DNA of 6,586 nt. Origin: Pseudomonadota bacterium (GTDB lineage Bacteria > Pseudomonadota > Alphaproteobacteria > Rhizobiales > Tepidamorphaceae). The notes under the pieces were generated by a model that had not been told where the DNA came from, did not search any database, and saw nothing but the letters and a program-made list of their open reading frames with translations. The DNA lies in contig JAEYRQ010000111.1 of the NCBI GenBank assembly GCA_023435545.1, positions 1 through 6,586 on the forward strand. Reading direction: 5' to 3'. The translations under genes and the position numbers were made by a program. Shown here piece after piece: positions 1 through 5,593 of the stretch. The stretch's first letter is position 1. Each line of letters starts with the position of its first letter.

Positions 1-767
1 GACTGGTGCAGGCTCATCACGTCGGGATAGGCGCTCTGCTGGGCCATGGCGAAGAGACCGCCGGCGAGCCCTGCGAACATCGCGGAGATGACGAAGGCGG
101 CCCACTTGAAGCGCCAGACCTCGTAGCCGGCGAAGCGGGCACGTGTCTCGTTCTGCCGGATCGCCTGGAGTATGCGGCCGAAAGGCGAGTTCACCAGGCG
201 CCACAGCAGCAGCACCGTCACCATCAGCAGAACCGCCGCAAGGTAGAACAGCGCGACGTTGTCGTTGAGGTCGATGGTCGTGAAGCCGAGCTCGAGCGGC
301 GGGCGGGGAATACCGAGGAGGCCGTCTTCGCCGCCGGTCACCGAGTGCAGCTTGATCGCGCAGAACCAGAACACCTGGCCGAAGGCGATGGTCATGAGCG
401 CGTAGTAGATGCCGCGGCGATGCGACACGAGCGCTCCGACAAGCGCGCCGGCAAGTCCAGCGGCGAGCACTGCGACCGCAAGGCCGCTCCACAGCCCGAC
501 GACGACGCCCTGCTGCCAGAGCCCGAACGCATAGGCACCGATGCCGAGATAGGCGCCGTGGCCGAACGAATGCAGCCCGGCATAGCCGAACAGCAGGTTG
601 AACCCCATCGCGAAGATCATCCAGATGGCGATCTCGACGCCAAGGTACTGGTAGAGGCCCACCGCCGGCAGCCATGCCGGGGCGGTGAGCAAGGCGATGC
701 CGAGCAGGACGATCGGAGCCGACGTCGATGCCGCCGAGCGGGAGGGAACGTCGGCCAGCGAGATCAC
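1..767 (-). CDS. livM: LivM-family ABC transporter permease (3' end beyond window)
   Basis: Inner-membrane permease subunit of a branched-chain amino acid-type (HAAT family) ABC importer; with LivH it would form the translocation channel. I translated 255 codons before the window ends. Visible family marks are the hydrophobic first segments (about residues 18-64), the NLLFGYAGLHSFGHGAYLGIGAY signature block (residues 57-79), TGGEDGL (144-150), and the cytoplasmic coupling stretch beginning PFGRILQAIRQNE (195-207) followed by another hydrophobic span. LivM proteins usually run beyond 300 residues, so a C-terminal part is missing. I chose the GTG at 767 because a GGAG (776-779) lies 8 nt upstream and the start follows the livH stop by only 2 nt, which implies translational coupling. 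The real substrate is unknown. Livability of the reading frame is clear, since no stop occurs in the 255 codons. The ATPase genes are expected further downstream. Confidence 0.93.
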   Translation of the reverse strand, partial: MISLADVPSRSAASTSAPIVLLGIALLTAPAWLPAVGLYQYLGVEIAIWMIFAMGFNLLFGYAGLHSFGHGAYLGIGAYAFGLWQQGVVVGLWSGLAVAVLAAGLAGALVGALVSHRRGIYYALMTIAFGQVFWFCAIKLHSVTGGEDGLLGIPRPPLELGFTTIDLNDNVALFYLAAVLLMVTVLLLWRLVNSPFGRILQAIRQNETRARFAGYEVWRFKWAAFVISAMFAGLAGGLFAMAQQSAYPDVMSLHQ

Positions 768-769
768 GA

Positions 770-1690
770 TCAGTTCTCCAGTGCGCTCTTGCGGCCGAGA
801 AGCCCGCGGCTGCGGATGCCGACCACGAGGATGAGCAGCAGATACATCGACATCGTCGCCCACGCGCCGGCATAGGCGCCGGTGATGCCGACGGTGAGAC
901 CCACCAGGATCGCCGCGATCACCGCGCCCCAGAAGCTGCCGCTGCCGCCGATGACGATGATCAGGAACGCCGGGATGACGACGTCGATGCCGACATGCGG
1001 CCGCAACCCCCAGATCGGAACCATCACGATGCCGGCGAGCCCCGCGAGCGCCGCGCCGAATCCGAAGACGAGCAGCCGCAGCTTCGACAGGTCATAGCCG
1101 AGCGCGCGCACCATCTCGCTGTCGTGGGCGCCTGCCTTGATGATCGCCCCGTACGGCGTGCGCTCGAGGAACAGCCACACGGCGAGGATCGCGGCGGCGC
1201 TGAAGGCCGCGGCGAAGAACTTGTACTTGGAGTAGATCAGGCCTCCGACCAGAACCGGCCCGTTGATCTCCGGCGGCAGGGCAAGATGCTGCTCGCCCGT
1301 GCCCCATCCGAGACGGATCAGCTCCTCGATGACGAGGGCCGCGCCGAAGGTCAGCAGCAGGCCATAGAGCGGCGCCTTGCCGTAGGTCGGCCGAAGGCAC
1401 AGCTCCAGCAGCATGCCCGCCCCGGCTGCCAGGATTGGTGCGAACACCAGTGCGGTCACATAGCGCTGGGCGAGCGGCAGTCCCAGCCACCAGATGCCGA
1501 ACGCCGTGTCGGCGAACCATCCGCCGCCGAGGATCGTCAGCGCGAAGTAGGCGCCGAGCGCGAACAGCGAGCCGTGAGCGAGGTTGATCACCTCCATCAC
1601 GCCGACGATCAGCGTGAAGCCGAGCGCGATGAGCGCGAACAGCAGACCGAGCGTCAATCCGTTCAGGATGTGGGGCGGCAGGTCGATCAT
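770..1690 (-). CDS. livH: LivH-family ABC transporter permease
   Basis: Second inner-membrane permease of the same HAAT-type importer, 306 residues, a normal LivH length. The N-terminal NGLTLGLLFALIALGFTLIV (residues 10-29) followed by VINLAHG (34-40) is the family hallmark. Further marks are the cytoplasmic coupling stretch around residues 177-206 (ERTPYGAIIKAG through ALGYDLSKLRLL) and the glycine-rich membrane segment with IGGSGSFWGAVIAAILVG near residues 245-262. About eight hydrophobic segments are apparent. The start is uncertain: ATG at 1690, GTG at 1693 and TTG at 1708 are all in frame, and none has a good Shine-Dalgarno sequence. I prefer the ATG because it puts the first membrane helix where LivH proteins usually have it. 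The gene lies 75 nt after the binding-protein gene, with a stem-loop in the gap, and 2 nt before livM. Substrate specificity is set mainly by the binding protein and is not known. Confidence 0.94.
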   Translation of the reverse strand: MIDLPPHILNGLTLGLLFALIALGFTLIVGVMEVINLAHGSLFALGAYFALTILGGGWFADTAFGIWWLGLPLAQRYVTALVFAPILAAGAGMLLELCLRPTYGKAPLYGLLLTFGAALVIEELIRLGWGTGEQHLALPPEINGPVLVGGLIYSKYKFFAAAFSAAAILAVWLFLERTPYGAIIKAGAHDSEMVRALGYDLSKLRLLVFGFGAALAGLAGIVMVPIWGLRPHVGIDVVIPAFLIIVIGGSGSFWGAVIAAILVGLTVGITGAYAGAWATMSMYLLLILVVGIRSRGLLGRKSALEN

Positions 1691-1715
1691 CACGGGCGCC
1701 GGTCGCAACTGCGAG

Positions 1716-1745
1716 CGGCCGTGGCCATTCGATCGGCCACGGCCG
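1716..1745 (-). promoter_or_regulatory. Intercistronic stem-loop between binding-protein gene and livH
   Basis: A perfect 11-bp inverted repeat, CGGCCGTGGCC (1716-1726) and GGCCACGGCCG (1735-1745), encloses an 8-nt loop. It starts 20 nt after the binding-protein stop codon and ends 25 nt before the livH ATG. There is no T-run after it on the transcribed (minus) strand, so it is not a standard intrinsic terminator. In many periplasmic-binding-protein operons a structure here protects the 3' end of the upstream mRNA segment or partly stops transcription, giving more binding protein than permease. That role is inferred here. Confidence 0.7.
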
Positions 1746-1765
1746 TCGGGGAGGTCTCGACGTTA

Positions 1766-3055
1766 TCAGGCGTCGAAGGTCGGTGTGTCCTCGTAGCTCT
1801 CGAGATTGCAGGCGGTCGCCGAATTCGAATCGAACACCGCGTCGGGAGAGCTGTTGGCCAGGATCTCGAACATGTCGTCGCTGTCCACCGGCTTGCTGTT
1901 GGCCGAGGCCAGGTAGATCGTCTGCTGCACCTGGTGCGTCTCGGCGTCGATCCACGCCTCGTCGTGCTGCATGCGGTCCTCAGCCGACATGCGGTGGCCT
2001 TCGAGCTGCTTGATGACGGCAATGTTGTTGGTGCTGCCGGCACGCTCGACGGCTGCCAGCAGCTCACGGGTCGCCATGTAGCCGTTGTAGAAGACGTTGC
2101 CGGGCACCCTCATCTGCGTGTCGGGAAAGCGTTCCTGGTATTTCTTCACGAAATCGGCGACGCCGGGCAGGTCGAGGCGATAGTACCACGTCGTGCCGAA
2201 CACCCCGAACAGGTTGTCGAGCGGCAGGCCATAGACGTCCGGCCAGTCCTGCTGATTGTTGATCCATGCGGGATCGGCGCCCATGCCAAGCTGGGCGACC
2301 TGCTGGCGAAACGCCTTCTGGTCGTCGCCGCCGATCGCGGCGGCCACCACCTGCGGCTTCTGCTGCTGGACGCGAAGCAGCGTCGAGCTGAAGTCACGCG
2401 TGCCCTGCGGGATCAGGATCTCCTCCATCACCTCGCCGCCGTACTCGCCGAGCAGCTCCTTCGTCGCCTTCGCGGTGTCGTGGCCCCAGACGTAGTCGTT
2501 GGTCAGCAGCATCCATTTCGGACCGAAACGGTCGATCGAGTTCTTGACGGCAGCCTTCGCGAAGTTCGTGCCGTTGCCGTCCCAGACGAACTTGACCCTG
2601 TGGCAGTTCTGGCCGCTCTCGGTCGGCGACGACGAGTTGGTGTTCATGTAGAGCACGCCGTACTTCTGCGCGACCTGGCTGATCGCGTTGGCGACGCCTG
2701 AATGGACCGCGCCAACGAGGAAGCCGCATTCCTCGCGGGTGATCATGCGCTCCGCGACGCGGCTGCCCGTGGCGGGCGTGGTCTCGGTATCGATGTGGGT
2801 GTACTCGACCTTGCGGCCCAACACGCCGCCGCGCTCATTGGCTTCGTCGATAGCCATGATCATGCCGCGGCGATCACTGGCGCCGGAGTTGGCGTACTGG
2901 CCGCTGGCGTCCGAGGTCAGTCCGATTCTGATCGGCTTGTCGCTTGCCTGCGCCCACACCCGATTGTGTTTCCACGGTCCCGCGAACGCGGTCAGCGCGC
3001 CTCCCGTGGCCGCGGCTCCGAGGAGTGTGCGACGGGTTATCTTCTTCGTGGACAT
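1766..3055 (-). CDS. Periplasmic substrate-binding protein of a Liv/amide-type ABC transporter, Tat-exported
   Basis: Captures the substrate in the periplasm and delivers it to the LivH/LivM channel. The protein has 429 residues. The N-terminus carries a twin-arginine signal: TRRTLL at residues 7-12, a hydrophobic stretch to about 26, and an AQA cleavage site after residue 37. A type I periplasmic-binding fold (Peripla_BP_6 type) follows. It opens with IRIGLTSDASGQYANSG (42-58), and further blocks include GGVLGRKVEY, FLVGAVHSGVANAISQVA, NTNSSSPTE, and the hinge-region DYVWGHDTAKA and QGTRDFSSTLLRVQQQKPQVV. The C-terminus ends in an acidic tail (ESYEDTPTFDA). I chose the ATG at 3055 because GGGAGGAG sits just upstream and the Tat motif then falls at the correct place; an upstream in-frame start at 3112 would put 19 unlikely residues in front. 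This is the first gene of the transporter operon and faces the regulator gene. The ligand is not predictable: amino acids, amides, urea and aromatic acids all occur in this family. Confidence 0.93.
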   Translation of the reverse strand: MSTKKITRRTLLGAAATGGALTAFAGPWKHNRVWAQASDKPIRIGLTSDASGQYANSGASDRRGMIMAIDEANERGGVLGRKVEYTHIDTETTPATGSRVAERMITREECGFLVGAVHSGVANAISQVAQKYGVLYMNTNSSSPTESGQNCHRVKFVWDGNGTNFAKAAVKNSIDRFGPKWMLLTNDYVWGHDTAKATKELLGEYGGEVMEEILIPQGTRDFSSTLLRVQQQKPQVVAAAIGGDDQKAFRQQVAQLGMGADPAWINNQQDWPDVYGLPLDNLFGVFGTTWYYRLDLPGVADFVKKYQERFPDTQMRVPGNVFYNGYMATRELLAAVERAGSTNNIAVIKQLEGHRMSAEDRMQHDEAWIDAETHQVQQTIYLASANSKPVDSDDMFEILANSSPDAVFDSNSATACNLESYEDTPTFDA

Positions 3056-3058
3056 GGT

Positions 3059-3066
3059 CTCCTCCC
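3059..3066 (-). promoter_or_regulatory. Strong ribosome binding site of the binding-protein gene
   Basis: Read on the minus strand, GGGAGGAG precedes the ATG at 3055, with 5 nt between the GGGAGG core and the start. It is the best Shine-Dalgarno sequence in the window, which suits a highly expressed periplasmic protein, and it decides the start codon. Confidence 0.85.
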
Positions 3067-3070
3067 TCTG

Positions 3071-3095
3071 GGGGCAACGAGTCCGTTCGCTGCCC
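3071..3095 (-). promoter_or_regulatory. Possible leader stem-loop upstream of the binding-protein gene
   Basis: On the minus-strand transcript, GGGC-AGCG-AACG-GACT-CGTT-GCCC can fold into a two-part stem: GGGC pairs with GCCC, AACG with CGTT, with a 4-nt bulge (AGCG) and a 4-nt loop (GACT). It ends 4 nt before the Shine-Dalgarno sequence without covering it. It could stabilise the 5' end or tune translation, but a chance fold in GC-rich DNA is possible. Confidence 0.35.
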
Positions 3096-3112
3096 TTGGC
3101 TGTAGCCAGCAC

Positions 3113-3134
3113 TTGATAGAAATATTTTCTTCAA
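3113..3134. promoter_or_regulatory. Imperfect 22-bp palindrome, candidate operator half of the divergent region
   Basis: TTGA (3113-3116) and TCAA (3131-3134) form the outer arms around a perfectly symmetrical AAATATTT core (3120-3127), with three unmatched bases on each side. It also contains GAAA-TAT-TTTC (3119-3129). It lies in the only AT-rich patch of the window, directly beside a second palindrome. Binding by the adjacent RpiR protein is inferred from location only. Confidence 0.45.
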
Positions 3135-3162
3135 GAATGAATTTTCATTCAAACCTTGTCAA
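3134..3162 (-). promoter_or_regulatory. Candidate sigma-70 promoter of the transporter operon
   Basis: Read on the minus strand, a perfect TTGACA -35 box occupies 3157-3162. After a 17-nt spacer comes CATTCT (3134-3139), a weak -10 match (3 of 6). An alternative is TTGAAT (3147-3152), 17 nt, then GAAAAT (3124-3129), each matching 4 of 6. Either would give a leader of about 60-75 nt before the ATG at 3055. The weak -10 boxes fit a regulated promoter. The 16-bp palindrome lies across the spacer and into the first -10 box. Confidence 0.5.
3135..3150. promoter_or_regulatory. Perfect 7+7 bp palindrome, candidate RpiR operator
   Basis: GAATGAA (3135-3141), TT, TTCATTC (3144-3150) is a perfect inverted repeat of 16 bp in total. 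It falls between the -35 and -10 boxes of the minus-strand promoter candidate and overlaps the -35 of the plus-strand one. A protein bound here could block both directions. RpiR-family regulators act as dimers on inverted repeats that often contain GAA and TTC halves, and this site fits that. That the neighbouring regulator uses it is inference. Confidence 0.55.
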
Positions 3163-3170
3163 GCTAGGAT
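3142..3170 (+). promoter_or_regulatory. Candidate promoter of the RpiR-family regulator gene
   Basis: TTTTCA (3142-3147), a 17-nt spacer and TAGGAT (3165-3170) each match 4 of 6 sigma-70 positions. Transcription would begin near 3177, leaving room for a leader of about 32 nt before the TTG start at 3209 but almost none before a GTG at 3182. A TTGATA (3113-3118) with poor -10 partners is a weaker alternative. The -35 overlaps the palindrome at 3135-3150, which would allow autoregulation. Confidence 0.4.
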
Positions 3171-3196
3171 TGTGGTGACATGTGACGAACGATCGC

Positions 3197-3201
3197 GGAG
3201 G
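3197..3201 (+). promoter_or_regulatory. Ribosome binding site that sets a TTG start for the regulator
   Basis: GGAGG lies 7 nt upstream of a TTG (3209-3211) that is in frame with the regulator. The alternative GTG at 3182 has only an AGGA about 12 nt away, and an in-frame TGA at 3176-3178 closes the frame just above it. Confidence 0.65.
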
Positions 3202-3208
3202 TTCGAGA

Positions 3209-4078
3209 TTGACCGAGACGCAAGGGGCCGCACCCACGCAGGGCCAGGAGACGTTCGATGTGCTCAGGTCGCGAATCCGCGCGCGCTTCGAGTCGCTGAG
3301 CCCGCACCTGCAGCGGGTGGCCCGGGCTGCGCTGGAGCAGCCGAATGACTTCGCGCTGCGCACCACCGTGTCGATCTCCGGCGACCTTGGCGTTCAGCCC
3401 TCGACCCTCATCCGCTTCGCCAAGGAGTTCGGCTACAGCGGCTTCTCCGAGATGCAACGCGTATTCCGCCTGCGTCTGATCGAGGGCGCCGCGGACATGC
3501 GCGAGCGCGTCTACCGCACACAGGCCTCGCGTCCACCGCCGGATCTCGCCGCCATTCTGGAGGGCTCCATTGCCGCGCTGGAAGCGTCGCTGCAGGAACT
3601 GCGGGGGGCCATCGCCACCGGCGACCTCGAACGCGCGGTCAGCATGCTCGACGCGGCCGGACATATCTACATTGCCGGCCTTCGCCGGTCGCGCGCCATT
3701 GCCACCTATCTCGCCTACGGGATCACGCGCTCGGAGCGCCAGTGCAGCCTTCTCGATTTCGGGGGTGGCATGGCGGCGCAGCAGGTCGCCAACATGCGGC
3801 CTGATGATCTACTCGTCGCGATCGCCTTCCAGCCTTATTCCGAGCCTGTCCTGGACGTCGTGGTCGACTGCCATCTGAGCGGCAAGCCGGTCCTGGCCTT
3901 CACCGACATGCCCGACGGCCCCATCGCCCGGCACGCTCGGCTTGCCTTCTGTGTCGACAATGCAGCGACCGGCCGCTTTCGGCCGATTTCCGGTGCCATC
4001 GCGCTCGTCCAGGCGCTCGTGTCGGGACTGGCCCAGACTGGCGCAAAGGAGCCGGGAGCGGGTTCCGCGCAGATCTGA
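3209..4078 (+). CDS. RpiR-family transcriptional regulator (HTH plus SIS domain)
   Basis: DNA-binding regulator, 289 residues from the TTG start (298 if GTG at 3182 is used); RpiR proteins are usually about 280-300. The N-terminal HTH_6-type domain spans about residues 14-90; the helix-turn-helix core is VSISGDLGVQPSTLIRFAKE (54-73), followed by FGYSGFSEMQ (74-83). A charged linker (about 95-135) leads to a C-terminal SIS domain (about 140-280), with its ligand-site strand-loop at IYIAGLRRSRAIATYLAY (153-170) and the second loop at DLLVAIAFQPYSEPVLDVV (200-218). SIS domains bind phosphosugars or related ligands in the cytoplasm, and binding changes DNA affinity. The GLRRS form of the first loop differs from the usual G-x-G-x-S of sugar isomerases; I believe this is common in one RpiR subgroup. 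Its position, divergent from the transporter operon with palindromes between them, makes that operon the likely target. Activator or repressor action cannot be decided. Confidence 0.92.
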   Translation: MTETQGAAPTQGQETFDVLRSRIRARFESLSPHLQRVARAALEQPNDFALRTTVSISGDLGVQPSTLIRFAKEFGYSGFSEMQRVFRLRLIEGAADMRERVYRTQASRPPPDLAAILEGSIAALEASLQELRGAIATGDLERAVSMLDAAGHIYIAGLRRSRAIATYLAYGITRSERQCSLLDFGGGMAAQQVANMRPDDLLVAIAFQPYSEPVLDVVVDCHLSGKPVLAFTDMPDGPIARHARLAFCVDNAATGRFRPISGAIALVQALVSGLAQTGAKEPGAGSAQI

Positions 4079-4258
4079 GCAGGCCGGATGAAGCTGCAAC
4101 CGCCTGCGGTCTGATGCACTGCGGCCCCAAGCCGATGCCGAGAAGCCCGTATGCCCCGGCAGGTTGGGCGCGAGTGGCACGGCATTCCGCGACGCGGCGC
4201 CTCTCCCGTAGGATCACGCCGGCAGGGATTCCCCGAAACCAAACTCCGGTTGGGGCGG
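4079..4258. other. Convergent intergenic region with weak hairpins
   Basis: This 180-nt spacer separates two genes that converge on it. The best fold is CCCC (4231-4234) and AACC (4237-4240) pairing with GGTT (4248-4251) and GGGG (4252-4255), with a 2-nt bulge and a 7-nt loop, only 4 nt from the stop codon of the minus-strand gene. A shorter ACCG/CGGT hairpin lies at 4099-4110. Neither has a T-run on either strand, so a bidirectional terminator is possible but not shown. I see no convincing gene; the open frames here have no ribosome binding site and no recognisable domain. Confidence 0.3.
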
Positions 4259-5548
4259 TCAAACCGGCATTGGTCGCTGTTGGTTGTCGTCCTTGGCCGC
4301 GAGCGGTCGGGACTCCAGGTCGGGCGTGTCGCGGGACTGGCGGCCGACCAGCTTGACCCAGCGGCGGACGAGGTAGTTGTGCTCGTCCATGGTGGTGTTC
4401 CAGACGGCGATGCGGCTCGCACGCTGCCGGTATGAGCCACCCGTCCTTGTCTCGCCGGCACGCACGGTGATCATGCCGTGCGGATCGGGGAGATCGGTCG
4501 CGGCCGCGCCGCCGTCGTACCAGTAATCCCATTCAGCGGGCGACAGATGCGCTCGCGCGGTCTCCGTGACCGACATGTAGTAGCCCTGGCGGGCCATCAT
4601 CGCGCCGGCCCAACCGTCGAGCCACCAGTTCAGGTAGTTGTAGGCGACGTCGAGCATTCGCCCGCTGAGATGCCGCGACAGGCATGCGCCGCCGTGCCAG
4701 GCACGATAGCCTTCGATCGGCACCGCCTCGACAACGTCCACGCCACGCTCGCGGAGTTCGGTTATTCCGGGCGACCACATGCTGGCGATCGCCGTCTCGC
4801 CCGATGCCATGAAATCGGCCGCCTCGTGGGCGGTGCGCCAGAAGCCGTGGAAATGGCCGGCGCGCTTTCTCGTTTCCAGGAGGTCGATCAGCCTGTCGAT
4901 CTCCTCGACCGACAGATTGCCGATGTCCTGGAACGACATCTCCCCCAGCGCCTGGGCGGCGAGCGCGGCATCGAAGATGCCGATTGCCGGTTCGTCGACC
5001 AATGCCACCCGGCCGCTCCACCGCTCGTCCAGCAGCGCGGCCCACGAGGCGGTCGCCTCGGACCGGCCGTTCACCACCTTCGGCAGGAAGGCGAAGGCAT
5101 CGAAGTTGTGGACCGTCGGCAGCATGCTGATCGTATGCGTCGGCGCGGCGCCGAGCGAACCGTTCGGCTGGACAAACAAGCGGGTGACGGGCGCGTCGCC
5201 GCGGCCAACCGGCGCGTTCGGGCTTATCCGTCCCGTCTTGGTCAGGTCGCTCACCTCGTCCCAGCGGCCGATGCGGCGGAGATCGATCGGCTGGATTGCC
5301 CGCCAGAACCAGACGATGTCGAGGTTGTGGAAGCACTGGTCGTAGACGTCATAGGTCGCCGGGGCGACGGCGGCCTTGTGCTGGGCACTCAGGAAATCCA
5401 GCACTTCGAACTTCAGATCGATCCCGAGGTCGGCGGCCGCCCGTTCGCGCACGATCTCGAGCAGCGTGATCTCCGTGCCCAGCACCCGCAGCGTCGGGCG
5501 GCCGGCCGTGTTGAGGTTCGGAGACTGCGGCTTGAATGGGCGGGTCAT
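4259..5548 (-). CDS. PotD-like family 1 solute-binding protein lacking a signal peptide
   Basis: The 429-residue protein resembles extracellular solute-binding proteins of the spermidine/putrescine (PotD/PotF) type, with a type II periplasmic-binding fold. The first strand is TLRVLGTEITLLE (19-31). Further features are DVYDQC near 66, the FDAFAF and SWAALLDERWSGRVALVDEP blocks in the middle (the W-x-x-L-D-x-x-W-x-G-x-V pattern typical of PotD-like proteins), ASGETAIASMWSP, and the late NYLNWWLDGWAGAMMARQGYY helix. The last 25 or so residues are polar and probably disordered. The N-terminus MTRPFKPQSPNLNTAGRP is polar and goes directly into the mature fold, with no hydrophobic or lipobox stretch. 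The stop codon of the upstream gene is in the same frame only 45 nt before the ATG, so a longer start with a signal is impossible. The Shine-Dalgarno sequence is weak. It is the last gene of its unit, so no permease or ATPase follows it. Ligand unknown. Confidence 0.8.
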   Translation of the reverse strand: MTRPFKPQSPNLNTAGRPTLRVLGTEITLLEIVRERAAADLGIDLKFEVLDFLSAQHKAAVAPATYDVYDQCFHNLDIVWFWRAIQPIDLRRIGRWDEVSDLTKTGRISPNAPVGRGDAPVTRLFVQPNGSLGAAPTHTISMLPTVHNFDAFAFLPKVVNGRSEATASWAALLDERWSGRVALVDEPAIGIFDAALAAQALGEMSFQDIGNLSVEEIDRLIDLLETRKRAGHFHGFWRTAHEAADFMASGETAIASMWSPGITELRERGVDVVEAVPIEGYRAWHGGACLSRHLSGRMLDVAYNYLNWWLDGWAGAMMARQGYYMSVTETARAHLSPAEWDYWYDGGAAATDLPDPHGMITVRAGETRTGGSYRQRASRIAVWNTTMDEHNYLVRRWVKLVGRQSRDTPDLESRPLAAKDDNQQRPMPV

Positions 5549-5593
5549 GATCCGTTGTCGAATTATCTTGCGGCGCGGGCCTGGTGCAAGCGG

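Noticed and set aside
6..875. Plus-strand open frame of 289 codons at the left edge
   Set aside because: It lies antisense to the LivM coding frame, which reads continuously with family motifs.
1716..1745. Intrinsic terminator ending transcription after the binding-protein gene
   Set aside because: The stem is strong, but no T-run follows on the transcribed strand, and the permease genes next in line clearly belong to the same transporter.
728..2701. Very long plus-strand open frame (657 codons) opposite the livH and binding-protein genes
   Set aside because: It is antisense to clearly recognisable genes, and its product is a monotonous mix of R, D, E, H, A and V with no domain. Such long antisense frames are expected in high-GC DNA from codon bias on the other strand.
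3113..3163. Repeat array or CRISPR-like structure in the AT-rich patch (repeated TCAAG/CTTGA words)
   Set aside because: The repeated words are only 5 bases long with irregular spacing, which is better explained as operator half-sites.
4231..4255. Bidirectional intrinsic terminator between the convergent genes
   Set aside because: The stem is short and bulged, with no T-run on either strand, so it is mentioned only as a weak hairpin in the spacer entry.
4114..4435. Small plus-strand open frames in and after the convergent spacer
   Set aside because: No Shine-Dalgarno sequence, arginine- and proline-rich shadow composition, and overlap with the 3' end of the PotD-like gene.
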